Assembly: GCF_016907535.1 (NCBI RefSeq)
Contig: NZ_JAFBCF010000001.1
Location: forward strand, 248,001-312,000
DNA length: 64,000 nt
Origin: Microlunatus panaciterrae
Lineage (GTDB): Bacteria > Actinomycetota > Actinomycetes > Propionibacteriales > Propionibacteriaceae
Direction: 5' to 3'
Shown here: positions 1 to 8,065 of the stretch, one piece after another
How the letters are laid out: every line of letters begins with the position of its first letter
How positions within the stretch are numbered: position 1 is the stretch's first letter
The notes under the pieces: generated by a model
Databases searched by the model: none
Seen by the model: only the letters and a program-made list of their open reading frames with translations
Told to the model about the DNA's origin: nothing
Program-made: the position numbers and the translations under genes

Positions 1-1695
1 CGTGCCGTCCAGGTCGAAGACGGCCAGGGCCTGCGACCCGGCGGTGTCCCTGCTCAGGTCTTTCATCGTGGTGGGACGCGCACCCCGCTTGCGCCGGATG
101 GCGTCCATCCTGCGGACCGGCTCGGTGATCGACGGGCAGTGCACCTCCTCGATGTAGGTGGTCCAGTCGTAGACGGCGGTGTCGAAGGCGAAGATCGGCT
201 GGTCATCCGGGTGCAGCGACCGGGTCAGCCGCAGCGTGTTGTCGTCGACGAAGTGCAGCTCGGACTGGGCATACTCGTTGTACAGGCCCAGGTAGCGGCG
301 CAAGAAGGTCATCCGGACCCGTGCCCGGTCCAGGTCGCGGGCGATCTTGCGAATCCGCTCCGAGCGCGGGGCTCTCGCCAGCACCCGTTCGGCCACCTTG
401 TGGGCGCGCTCGGAGTTCGTCAGCAGCCGCTCGACCGACGTGGCACCGGGGAACTGCCATTGCGGCAGGTGGGCGGCGCCACGCTCGCCGCCGTCGAAGG
501 GGTGGGCGGTGAAGTAGGAGCGGACGTGGTCGTACAGCTCGCGGAAGGTCAGTGGGTTCCGCGCCCCGGAGGCCACGTGGTAGTACTCGGGTCTGCCGAC
601 CTCGGGCACAGTCGCGCAGACGGCGAGGATGGCGTTCACGACGTGGTCGCAGGGCACGATGTCGACCACCGAGTCCGGTGAGGCCGGGAACTCGGGCAGC
701 TCGCCCCGGCCGTACGCCAGGATCAGCGGCTCGGCCATCTTGAACCCCTCGATCCATCCGGGGTACGGGTGCAACCAGGACGACTCGACGATGGCGGGAC
801 GGACGATCGAGACGTGCAGGTTGGCCCCGAGATCGGCGACCACCCTCTCACCCAGTGCCTTGGTGAAGGTGTAGACGTCGGTCCAGCCCAGCGACCGGGC
901 CCGTTCGGTGCCGGCCTCGACCAGCTTCTCCTGCACCCAGTCCTTGCGGCGGCGCTCGGTGTCGGCGGCCGTGGTCAGGAAGCCGGCGGCGCGATGCTCC
1001 CGCTCAGCCTCCTTGCGCAGCCGGGTGAGCTGCTCGGCGGTGCGGGACTCGGCCTCGATCAGCTCGCGCATGGCCAGCCCGGCCCGGGTCTCGGTCTCGT
1101 AGTCGATGCTGTGCTCGTGCGGAGCCTCCGGGATGGCGCCACGGCGCCGTCCGGCCGTGTAGGCGGTGGAGATGTGCACATAGTGCGGCACCTTGGTGAT
1201 ATTGCCAGCCTCGTCGGTGACGGCCTCAATCATCCGCCGCATCAGGGCCCGGGTGCCGATCACATTGGTGGTGAACGCCTGGTCGATCGGCGGGTCGAAG
1301 GACACGTCTCCGGCGCAATGCATCACCACGTCGAGATCGGCGGGCAGCTCGGGGACGTTCGGCAGGTCGCCCTCGATCACCTGGATCCGGGCATCCACCA
1401 GCTGCTCGGCGCCGCCGGCCGCCTCCCGCAGCTGGGTGAAGATCTTCTTCTTGACCAGGCCGATCACGCGCTCCCGGGCGGACGCGGAACCCTTCCGTCG
1501 GACCAGGACCGCGGGCGCGGTCTCCGGGAGCTCGGTCAGGATCTTCCAGAGCACCTGTTCACCGATGAAACCCGTGACACCGGTCATGACGATCTTCTTG
1601 CCGGCGAGCAGCTCGCTCAGCCGGCCGTCGAGAGTCGGCCCGGCAGCGGTGGCGACAGCGGAGCGGCGGAAGGCCGCCGCGGGGACGGCCGTCAT
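1..1695 (-). CDS. Fatty acyl-CoA reductase (SDR) fused to a HAD domain, 3' end outside window
   Basis: The frame runs open from ATG at 1695 to base 1 (565 codons seen). Residues 38-45 read TGVTGFIG, the Rossmann NAD(P)-binding loop of extended SDRs. STAY at about 176-179 and Y275/K279 (YTFTK) supply the catalytic triad pattern, so this is a thioester or fatty acyl-CoA reductase of the NAD_binding_4 type. A FAR-like C-terminal region follows to about residue 540. The last residues seen are LAVFDLDGT, which is motif I of a HAD phosphatase (nucleophile Asp, then DxDGT), so the gene encodes a reductase-HAD fusion whose HAD part lies beyond the window. The ATG overlaps the priA stop as ATGA, so translation is probably coupled to priA. 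The likely role is reducing an acyl-CoA or acyl thioester to aldehyde or alcohol in lipid metabolism. The HAD substrate is unknown. Confidence 0.85.
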   Translation of the reverse strand, partial: MTAVPAAAFRRSAVATAAGPTLDGRLSELLAGKKIVMTGVTGFIGEQVLWKILTELPETAPAVLVRRKGSASARERVIGLVKKKIFTQLREAAGGAEQLVDARIQVIEGDLPNVPELPADLDVVMHCAGDVSFDPPIDQAFTTNVIGTRALMRRMIEAVTDEAGNITKVPHYVHISTAYTAGRRRGAIPEAPHEHSIDYETETRAGLAMRELIEAESRTAEQLTRLRKEAEREHRAAGFLTTAADTERRRKDWVQEKLVEAGTERARSLGWTDVYTFTKALGERVVADLGANLHVSIVRPAIVESSWLHPYPGWIEGFKMAEPLILAYGRGELPEFPASPDSVVDIVPCDHVVNAILAVCATVPEVGRPEYYHVASGARNPLTFRELYDHVRSYFTAHPFDGGERGAAHLPQWQFPGATSVERLLTNSERAHKVAERVLARAPRSERIRKIARDLDRARVRMTFLRRYLGLYNEYAQSELHFVDDNTLRLTRSLHPDDQPIFAFDTAVYDWTTYIEEVHCPSITEPVRRMDAIRRKRGARPTTMKDLSRDTAGSQALAVFDLDGT

Positions 1696-2459
1696 AGGCC
1701 CCCCAGTCCACGGTCGGCCGGCTCGCTCACCGGGCGGCCCTGCGCTGTCGCCAGGGCCTCCTCGATGGTGAAGTTGCCGACATAGAGCGCCGTGCCGATG
1801 ATCGCACCCTCGACCCCGGCACCCACCAGCTCGGTCAGCGCCGCGATGTCCGCCAGCGTCGAGATCCCGCCGCTGGCGATGACCGGCTTGTCGGTGCGGG
1901 CGCAGACGTTGCGGAGCAGCTCGAAGTTGGGCCCGGCCAGCATGCCGTCCGAGGCGACGTCGGTGACCACGAACCGGGCGCAGCCGGCACGGTCGAGCCG
2001 GTCCAGTGTCTCGTAGAGGTCGCCACCCTCCTCGGTCCAACCGCGGGCGGCCAGCCGACGGCCCCTGACATCGAGGCCGATGGCGATCCGGTCACCGTGG
2101 CTGGCGATGATCTCCTCGCACCACTCCGGACGTTCCAGTGCGGCCGTGCCGATGTTCACCCGGGCACATCCGGTCGCCAGTGCCCGCTCCAGGCTCGCAT
2201 CGTCTCGGATGCCGCCGGACAGCTCCACCTTGAGCGGCATCGCGGCCGTGACCTCGGCGATCACAGCGGCGTTGTCCCCCCGGCCGAAGGCGGCATCGAG
2301 GTCCACCAGATGGATCCATTCCGCGCCGGCGTCGGCCCAGCGTTGCGCGGCGACCCTCGGGTCCCCGAACCTCTTCTCCGAACCGGCCCTGCCCTGAACG
2401 AGTTGGACGGCCTGACCGTCGGCGACGTCCACGGCAGGCAACAGCACCAATGAATCCAC
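1692..2459 (-). CDS. priA: PriA: phosphoribosyl isomerase of histidine (and probably tryptophan) synthesis
   Basis: 255 residues with the HisA-type (beta/alpha)8 fold. D11 (LLPAVDV) and D171 (TDVASDG) occupy the positions of the acid/base pair of Pri[11 protein letters not shown] (about 139-148) is the PriA loop whose Arg and Trp switch between the histidine (ProFAR) and tryptophan (PRA) substrates. Two phosphate sites are visible as LSGGIR (80-85) and IASGGIS. No trpF is seen in the window although trpE, trpC, trpB and trpA are present, which fits the bifunctional role. The first-strand loop has Gln19 where the mycobacterial and streptomycete proteins I recall have Arg; archaeal HisA also has Gln there, so I do not read it as damage. 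The start is GTG at 2459, behind a -10 hexamer with no room for a Shine-Dalgarno. Confidence 0.95.
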   Translation of the reverse strand: MDSLVLLPAVDVADGQAVQLVQGRAGSEKRFGDPRVAAQRWADAGAEWIHLVDLDAAFGRGDNAAVIAEVTAAMPLKVELSGGIRDDASLERALATGCARVNIGTAALERPEWCEEIIASHGDRIAIGLDVRGRRLAARGWTEEGGDLYETLDRLDRAGCARFVVTDVASDGMLAGPNFELLRNVCARTDKPVIASGGISTLADIAALTELVGAGVEGAIIGTALYVGNFTIEEALATAQGRPVSEPADRGLGGL

Positions 2460-2465
2460 CCGAAG

Positions 2466-2471
2466 ACCCTA
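2466..2471 (-). promoter_or_regulatory. -10 hexamer TAGGGT, leaderless start of priA
   Basis: On the minus strand TAGGGT is followed by six bases and then the GTG start of priA. That places the transcription start on or next to the start codon. priA therefore seems to have its own promoter and does not depend on read-through across the upstream cassette. Confidence 0.6.
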
Positions 2472-2505
2472 TCCGGAACACCCCTCGGCTGGCACATCCT
2501 GCGCC

Positions 2506-2547
2506 CTGAGCCCGTCCCACCGCGGCCTCAGCCTGTCCCTCCGCGGC
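2506..2547. repeat. Two imperfect 21-bp tandem units in the gap upstream of priA
   Basis: Bases 2506-2526 and 2527-2547 are tandem copies differing at three positions. They lie in the 226-bp gap (2460-2685) between priA and the GT52-like gene. Apart from the priA -10 hexamer I see nothing else in this gap. Confidence 0.5.
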
Positions 2548-2685
2548 TCGAGTGCAAGGAAACGACCAGTCAGCGAGTGCGGACCGCCCCGCCGCGCCGG
2601 GGGTGGGCCACTCAGCCGACGACGAGTGGTCGGTTTCTGCCACCAGGCGATGACCGCATCCGCCCTAGCAGCATGCCCCGAGGCG

Positions 2686-3687
2686 TCACGCGGCGGCGAC
2701 GGAGGACAGGCCATACGTCAGTCGGGCGGTTCGGGTCACGGTCGTCAGGAAACGCTGCGAGTGCGGGCTCGCCTGATGGGTGAACCAGTCGTTGTCGATG
2801 TCGCAGCAGGACACCGAAACCCCGAGCCCACGAAGGACGACAGGCAGGGTGTGGACGACCGTCGACGGAAAGCTGAGGACGGTCCGCCCGATCGGGCTGC
2901 GGCGCACCCACAGCTCCAGCGGTAGGTCGGGCCGGACGATGTCGAGGCCGAGCGCCTCGATCCGGCTCAGCTTGGCCGCGGACTCGCGCCGGTGCGCCAG
3001 GTAGCGGCTGACCCCGTGACGCCCGGCGAGCAGCTCGACCCCGCGCAGGTAGCGGTCCAGCTCGACCACGCCGGTCTCCACCAGCGATGTCCCGACCAGG
3101 TCCGTCGTCTCGAGCAGCACCGGGGCAGGGTACCGCCGTCGCGACCAGCCGAACGAGTTGCGCACCACAGTGACGGCCGAGCTCTCCACCGGCATCGCCG
3201 TGAACAGCTGCACCGACCGCCCCGGCCGGGCCGTCAGCCGTCGACGGGCCAGCGCGGCCAGCGGGCGCGACCGCCCGGCGCGGTGCCAGCGGACCAGGTC
3301 ACCGCCGGACTCCAGCCTCTCGACGAACTCCAACGTCGCGCTGCCGTCGTCGACCACCACCAGCTGCTGGATCCGGCTGAGGCCCAGCACCAGCTGCATC
3401 AGTCCGGAGAACGGGTCCCCCAGCACCAGCTGATCGGTCGCCCTGAGCTGCCCGGACAGCGCCCGGACGCTGGCCAGTCCGGCACTCCGGCTGGCGCGTG
3501 GCTCCTGCCAGTCCAGGCGATGACCGACAGCGCCGGCCAGCTCCGACATCCGGTGCAGCTGTTGTCGGCTCTGCTCCTGCCGAGGCGCCAGTACGGTGAT
3601 GCACAGGTCGTCAGTGCCCTGCGCGTGGGCCCATTCCAGCACGTTCAGCAGCTGGGCCGGGCTCTCGACCAGGGCGGTCGTGGTCAT
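2686..3687 (-). CDS. GT52-like (sialyltransferase-type) glycosyltransferase
   Basis: 333 residues with no signal peptide or membrane segment. The order of landmarks resembles the lipooligosaccharide sialyltransferase group (GT52, GT-B fold): an N-terminal Rossmann-like half, VVDDGSAT (about 118-125), a YLAHRRES patch followed by a Lys, then a PLELW..P.......SFPST segment and a C-terminal DNDWF. In known members the His and Pro-Glu pair handles the CMP-sugar donor. The similarity is by pattern only, so the donor and acceptor are inference. The ATG overlaps the stop of the NeuB-like gene as ATGA, which ties it to nonulosonate synthesis. An alternative is a member of the polysialyltransferase family like the gene at 5770. 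Confidence 0.6.
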   Translation of the reverse strand: MTTTALVESPAQLLNVLEWAHAQGTDDLCITVLAPRQEQSRQQLHRMSELAGAVGHRLDWQEPRASRSAGLASVRALSGQLRATDQLVLGDPFSGLMQLVLGLSRIQQLVVVDDGSATLEFVERLESGGDLVRWHRAGRSRPLAALARRRLTARPGRSVQLFTAMPVESSAVTVVRNSFGWSRRRYPAPVLLETTDLVGTSLVETGVVELDRYLRGVELLAGRHGVSRYLAHRRESAAKLSRIEALGLDIVRPDLPLELWVRRSPIGRTVLSFPSTVVHTLPVVLRGLGVSVSCCDIDNDWFTHQASPHSQRFLTTVTRTARLTYGLSSVAAA

Positions 3688-4634
3688 GACGCGCTGACCA
3701 GCTCCCTGACCCCGTCCTCGGCCTCGACCGTTCCCTCGCCTTGGACCCGGCGGAGCTTCCGCATCGCGGCCAGCTCACCCTCGTACACCCGCTTGACCCC
3801 GTCGCCCAGGGACTCCTCGATGGCCCGGATGTCACGGACCAGCCGCTGCAGACCCTGCGGTTCGACCGATGCGGCCTGGTCGGAGCCCCAGAGGGCCCGG
3901 TCCAGGGTGATGTGCCGTTCGACGAAGGTGGCGCCGAGTGCGACCGCCGCGAGCGTGGTTTGCAGACCGGTCTCGTGACCGGAGTAGCCGATCGGTACGT
4001 TCGGGAACTCGCGCTGCAGGGTGTGGATCATCCGCAGGTTGAGCTCGGTATTGCGCGCCGGGTAGGTGCTGGTTGCATGCAGCAGCACGATGTTGTCGCT
4101 GCCGAGCACCTCCACGGCGTGCCGGATCTGCCGGGGCGTGGACATGCCCGTCGAGAGGATGACGGTACGCCCGGTGGCCCGCAGTCGCCGCAGCAGCTCG
4201 TCGTCGGTGAGGGAGGCCGAGGCGACCTTGTGGGCGGGTACGTCGAACTGCTCCAGGAAGTCGACCGACTCGACGTCCCACGGCGAGGCGAACCAGTCGA
4301 TGCCCCGCTGCCGGCAGTGCTCGTCGATGGCGCGGTAGTCGTCGGCGTCGAACTCGACCCGGTGCCGGTAGTCGATGTAGGTCATCCGACCCCAGGGGGT
4401 GTCCCGCTCCACGTCCCACTGGTCGCGTGGGGTGCAGACCTCCGGGGTGCGCTTCTGGAACTTCACGGCGTTGCAGCCTGCCTCGGCCGCGACGTCGATC
4501 AGGTCGAAGGCGTTCTTCAGCTCACCGTTGTGGTTGATACCGATCTCACCGGTGATGAAGACGGGGTGACCGGGGCCGACCTTGGCCGAGCCCAGGGTGC
4601 GAACGGCGAGTGTGCGGAAGTTTTCTGTAGTCAT
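3684..4634 (-). CDS. NeuB-type nonulosonate (sialic-acid-like) synthase without SAF domain
   Basis: 316 residues. EIGINHNG (30-37), AVKFQ (56-60), ILSTGMST, IGYSGHETG, VERHITLDR and QAASVEP are the successive signatures of the NeuB TIM barrel, which condenses phosphoenolpyruvate with an N-acyl hexosamine to give a nine-carbon sugar acid. Family members usually end in an antifreeze-like SAF domain that closes over the active site of the partner subunit. Here the protein stops shortly after the barrel. No NeuA (CMP activation) or NeuC (epimerase) gene is in the window. I chose ATG 4634 over an upstream frame start at 4757 because the family N-terminus fits and a -10 hexamer sits seven bases before it. 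Which nonulosonate it makes (Neu5Ac, legionaminate, Kdn or other) cannot be told. Confidence 0.8.
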   Translation of the reverse strand: MTTENFRTLAVRTLGSAKVGPGHPVFITGEIGINHNGELKNAFDLIDVAAEAGCNAVKFQKRTPEVCTPRDQWDVERDTPWGRMTYIDYRHRVEFDADDYRAIDEHCRQRGIDWFASPWDVESVDFLEQFDVPAHKVASASLTDDELLRRLRATGRTVILSTGMSTPRQIRHAVEVLGSDNIVLLHATSTYPARNTELNLRMIHTLQREFPNVPIGYSGHETGLQTTLAAVALGATFVERHITLDRALWGSDQAASVEPQGLQRLVRDIRAIEESLGDGVKRVYEGELAAMRKLRRVQGEGTVEAEDGVRELVSAS

Positions 4635-4641
4635 GTGACAG

Positions 4642-4647
4642 ACCGTA
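4642..4647 (-). promoter_or_regulatory. -10 hexamer TACGGT, leaderless start of the NeuB-like gene
   Basis: On the minus strand TACGGT, seven bases, then ATG 4634. There is no purine-rich ribosome site between. It faces the promoter of the GT2 gene across a 179-bp divergent region. Confidence 0.55.
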
Positions 4648-4800
4648 GGAACCGGGCATTTCCTGACGGCTGAGGACACGTGAACACGAAGCGAACAACA
4701 CACCGCCAACAATCGACCATGATCAGCTTGTTGGCCCAGACGTTCATGATCGTTCACCGACGCGACAGCCCGGCGACACCGGCACCGGACACTGACTGCC

Positions 4801-4806
4801 TAACGT
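4801..4806 (+). promoter_or_regulatory. -10 hexamer TAACGT, leaderless start of the GT2 gene
   Basis: TAACGT is followed by seven bases and the GTG start at 4814. The spacing equals that of the divergent NeuB-like gene, so both arms of the cassette look leaderless and could be co-regulated from the shared intergenic region. Confidence 0.55.
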
Positions 4807-4813
4807 CGGCGCG

Positions 4814-5773
4814 GTGATCAAACTTTCGGTGGTCGTGCCCTGCTTCAACGTCGCTGAGTTCCTGCCCGAGACGATCCGCAGCCTGGCCCGCAACACGGAC
4901 CCACGGATCGAGTACCTGTTCGTCGACGACGCCTCACAGGACGGCACGGCGGCACTGCTCGAGGCCGAGCTCGACCACCTCCCGGGTGCACGCCTGATCA
5001 AGAACTCGCTGAACCGGGGTCTGGCCGCCACCCGCAACGTCGGCCTGGACGCCGCGCGGGGTGAGCACCTGGCCTTCCTGGACGGCGACGACTTCGTGGC
5101 GCCGGGCTACTACACCGAGCTGGTCGCGACCATCGAACGGCTGGCGGTCGACTTCGTCCGCACCGATCATGTCCGGGTCCTGGGTCGCCGGCGCACCATC
5201 GACCGGGTCCCCTACGGCCCCCGCTCGCGGCCGCGGGACCCCCGCAGCGGCATCCTTCCCGACGACCGCAACACCTCGGTCGACTATCCGTTCGCGTGGG
5301 CCGGGATCTACCACCGCCGGCTCGCCGACGCCGGGCTGCTGCACTTCACCCCCGGTCTGCGCACCTGCGAGGACCGACCCTGGAACTGGCGTCTGCACCT
5401 GGGTGCGGACTCGTTTGCCGTGGTCGGACTGCTCGGCGTCTTCTACCGCCGCGGCATCACCAGCTCGCTGAGCCAGGTCACCGACACCCGCCAGTTCGAC
5501 TTCGTCCCAGCCTTCGACCAGATCCTCGCCGACGTGGCCGCCGACCCTGAGTGCGAGCTGCTGTTGCCGAAGGCGCTGCGGTCGTACGCCGCCATCCTGT
5601 GCCACCACCTGCGGCGGCTGGACAGCTATGCCCCGCCGCTGGATGCCGCCCTGCGCACCCTCTGCGAGCAGGCGGCCCGCCGGCTACCCAGGGAGGAGCT
5701 GATCAAGACGGCACAGACGCTCGACCCGGACCGCCGCCGGCAGTTGAGCGAGCTGATCGGCGCAGCCGCATGA
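4814..5773 (+). CDS. Family 2 glycosyltransferase (GT-A)
   Basis: 319 residues starting at GTG. LSVVVPCFN at the N-terminus, VDDAS (38-42) and LDGDD (89-93) are the nucleotide-sugar and metal (DxD) motifs of inverting GT2 enzymes. TCEDRPWNW near residue 185 carries the ED catalytic-base motif. The C-terminal 100 residues are helical and show no membrane span. Its TGA overlaps the next ATG, so it forms a two-gene operon with the polysialyltransferase-like gene. It probably adds a hexose or HexNAc to the polymer or linker on which the nonulosonate is placed. The acceptor is unknown. Confidence 0.85.
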   Translation: MIKLSVVVPCFNVAEFLPETIRSLARNTDPRIEYLFVDDASQDGTAALLEAELDHLPGARLIKNSLNRGLAATRNVGLDAARGEHLAFLDGDDFVAPGYYTELVATIERLAVDFVRTDHVRVLGRRRTIDRVPYGPRSRPRDPRSGILPDDRNTSVDYPFAWAGIYHRRLADAGLLHFTPGLRTCEDRPWNWRLHLGADSFAVVGLLGVFYRRGITSSLSQVTDTRQFDFVPAFDQILADVAADPECELLLPKALRSYAAILCHHLRRLDSYAPPLDAALRTLCEQAARRLPREELIKTAQTLDPDRRRQLSELIGAAA

Positions 5774-7215
5774 GCGGGTCATCGCCAGCACCGTCGTCGT
5801 CGACGGTCCAGGTCTTCGTCGTCTCCACCTTCTACGGCCTGGTCACCCTCACCGCAGCACTTGACGGCGGCGCCTTCAACGCCGCCGACGAGCGTGTCCT
5901 GGTGGTCAGCAACAATGCCCAGACACCCGAGACCGCTGCCCGGCTCCAGGAGATGCACGGCTTCGCCGCACTGGTGCAGCGGTTCGACCGGGTGCTGGAC
6001 TACAACGACGCCATCGCCCCTCAGCACCCGTCGCTGTGGTCGCCCAGAGTGGACGAGCTGCCGATCTGGGAACGCTACCTCCGGCTGCGGTGGCACCTCG
6101 GTCGGGCCGACGTGCACCTGGTGCTGGAGAGCATCCAGGTCTGTCCGGCACTCGCGCTCTGCCGGATCTTCCCGGACGCGCGGATCGACGTGTACGCCGA
6201 TGGCCTGATGAGCTACGGGCCGACCCGGGTTCGGCTGGCTCCGCTGGTCGGCGGCCGGGTCGAGCGCCTGCTCTATCTCGATCTGGTGCCCGGCCTGAGG
6301 CCGTTGCTGCTGAGCGAGTGGGACGTGCCGGCCGAGGCGGTGTCTGACCGGGCCTTCCGCGCGGTACTCCGGCGGGTGACCGGGCAGGTGACGCTGCCCT
6401 GCCCGGCCGACCAGCCGGTCGTGATCATCATCGGGCAGTACCTCTCGGCGCTGGGCGTGCTGAGCGTCGACGAGGAGGCGGAGCTGCATCGGCAGATGCT
6501 GGTCGGCATCGCCCAGCTCGGACATCGCATCGTCATCTTCAAACCACACCCCAACGCTGGCCGAGCGCTGGCCGATCCGATGCTGGCCGAGGCGGAACGG
6601 CTGGGGGTGCAGGTGCTCGTCTGCTCTGCTCCGGTGCTGGCCGAGAGCCTGTTCGAGCAGCTGCGGGTGGAGCTGGTGGTCGGGTGCTTCTCCACCGCAC
6701 TGCTCACCGCGGCCAGATACTTCGACCTCCCGGCCGCCCGCAGCGGGACCGAGCTACTGCTCGAACGGTTGCAGCCGTACGAGAACAGCAACCGGATACC
6801 GGTCACCCTGGTGGATGCGCTGCTGCCCGATGTCGCCGACCTGAGCCGACCGCCCGAGCCGCGGCGACCGGAGCAGCACAGGGACACCACGGGAGCCGCC
6901 GTCTCGGCCCAGGCTCTCGTCAACACGGTCGGCTATGCGATGCGACCGAGCCTCTACCCGAAGCTGCGTGACGAGGCGGTGCGCTACCTGGCCGCCCACT
7001 ACCCTGACCAGGCGCGCTACTTCAAACGCCGCCGGCTCACCGCCCTGCAGCTGCCGGGTGCGCTGCCACCTCGCCTGCAACAGACCCGTCGGATCGGGCG
7101 CCGGCTGCGGTCTCGACTCAGAAGGACGTACCGGGGTGTACTGCGCGCGACCGGCGCAGGTCCAGCGGCGCGTACAGGTGCGGGAACTCGCCCTCTCCGC
7201 CGAGGTCTTCCATGA
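5770..7215 (+). CDS. Polysialyltransferase-family (POLYST) glycosyltransferase
   Basis: 481 residues from the ATG that overlaps the GT2 stop. YADGLMSYG (142-150), IGQYLSALGVLS (221-232) and FKPHPN (257-262) are the landmarks I associate with the alpha-2,8-polysialyltransferase family. VGCFSTALLTAA near 305 resembles the CMP-phosphate pocket of GT-B sialyltransferases. These enzymes polymerise or cap nonulosonic acids on surface glycans at the cytoplasmic face. From about residue 435 the chain becomes Arg-rich, and residues 450-481 are encoded antisense to the end of the HAD-DUF952 gene. The tail therefore looks like read-through into host sequence and not part of the native fold. The family call is by motif only. 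Confidence 0.72.
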   Translation: MSGSSPAPSSSTVQVFVVSTFYGLVTLTAALDGGAFNAADERVLVVSNNAQTPETAARLQEMHGFAALVQRFDRVLDYNDAIAPQHPSLWSPRVDELPIWERYLRLRWHLGRADVHLVLESIQVCPALALCRIFPDARIDVYADGLMSYGPTRVRLAPLVGGRVERLLYLDLVPGLRPLLLSEWDVPAEAVSDRAFRAVLRRVTGQVTLPCPADQPVVIIIGQYLSALGVLSVDEEAELHRQMLVGIAQLGHRIVIFKPHPNAGRALADPMLAEAERLGVQVLVCSAPVLAESLFEQLRVELVVGCFSTALLTAARYFDLPAARSGTELLLERLQPYENSNRIPVTLVDALLPDVADLSRPPEPRRPEQHRDTTGAAVSAQALVNTVGYAMRPSLYPKLRDEAVRYLAAHYPDQARYFKRRRLTALQLPGALPPRLQQTRRIGRRLRSRLRRTYRGVLRATGAGPAARTGAGTRPLRRGLP

Positions 7216-8065
7216 TCACGACTCCGTCGAGCTCCTGCGGGTCGAACTCACCGACGACCAGGTCGGCGCGATTGAGGTCGGCATAGGTCGACGCCAGCAC
7301 GCCAGCGACCTGATCTGGCAGCGCGCAGTGCACGAAGCCCTGCCGCTGATAGCTCAGCCCGCGGCTCGACCAGGGGTAGTCGCCGCTGTCCAGTCCCTGC
7401 TGCCACAGCTCCCGTTCGGCCACGTGGAACACCGGGCCGGCGACGGGTTGGCGGGTCTGCAGCAGTCCAAGATCAACCAGCGCGGACCTGGTCGACTCGG
7501 CGTCGACGAAGTTGATCACGGTCAGCCCCACTGCTGCGGCCGCTCGACAGTTCTTCGGCGAGTCGTCGATGAAGACCGCCGCTGCGGGATCGACGCCGTA
7601 CCGCTCGCACAGCAGGGTGAAGATCGCCGGGTCCGGCTTGGCCAGCTGCTCCTCGCCGGACACCACGATCCCCTCGAAGCGGTCCAGGATGGAGAAGCTG
7701 CGACGGGCAACGGGGAAGAGCTCCGCCGACCAGTTGGTCAGCGCGATCAGCCGAACGCCGCGGCGCTGCAGCTCGGCGACCAGCGCGGCGGTGCCGGGCA
7801 CCAGCCCGGTGAGGGTACGGGCGAAGTGGCGTCGGTAGGCCAGGATCGCCTCGGCCCGGTCGGGGAAGCGGCTGATCAGCTCGGTTTCGCCGACGGACCA
7901 CTCCTGCCCGGCGTCGTGGGCGAGGTTCCACTCGGCGAAGGAGATCTGCTCCATGAACTCGCCGATCTCCTCGGCCGGCAGCACCTCGGCGAACGCCAGC
8001 CGTGGGTCCCACTCGAGCAGCACCCGGCCGAGGTCGAAGATCACCGTGTCCGCGGAGGCCGTCAC
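7118..8065 (-). CDS. HAD phosphatase fused to a DUF952 domain
   Basis: 315 residues from GTG 8065, which overlaps the hisH stop as GTGA. Residues 1-200 are a HAD-IA (YihX/epoxide-hydrolase-like) phosphatase: IFDLGRVLL at the start, TNWS (motif II), KPDPAIF (motif III Lys) and FIDDSPKN (motif IV). The second Asp of the usual DxD is Gly (DLG), as in several YihX-like HADs. Residues about 215-310 match DUF952: an FHVAE start, [11 protein letters not shown] in the middle and FPHLYAPL near the end. DUF952 has no settled function that I know. Being coupled to hisH and hisB, the HAD could act on a sugar phosphate or even on histidinol phosphate, but that is speculative. The 3' end lies under the convergent polysialyltransferase-like gene for 98 bases. 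Confidence 0.82.
   Translation of the reverse strand: MTASADTVIFDLGRVLLEWDPRLAFAEVLPAEEIGEFMEQISFAEWNLAHDAGQEWSVGETELISRFPDRAEAILAYRRHFARTLTGLVPGTAALVAELQRRGVRLIALTNWSAELFPVARRSFSILDRFEGIVVSGEEQLAKPDPAIFTLLCERYGVDPAAAVFIDDSPKNCRAAAAVGLTVINFVDAESTRSALVDLGLLQTRQPVAGPVFHVAERELWQQGLDSGDYPWSSRGLSYQRQGFVHCALPDQVAGVLASTYADLNRADLVVGEFDPQELDGVVIMEDLGGEGEFPHLYAPLDLRRSRAVHPGTSF

Noticed and set aside
1692-2459. Gln19 in PriA as evidence of lost activity
   Set aside because: Other functional HisA proteins that I recall also have Gln at this loop, and all catalytic residues and the PriA loop are intact.
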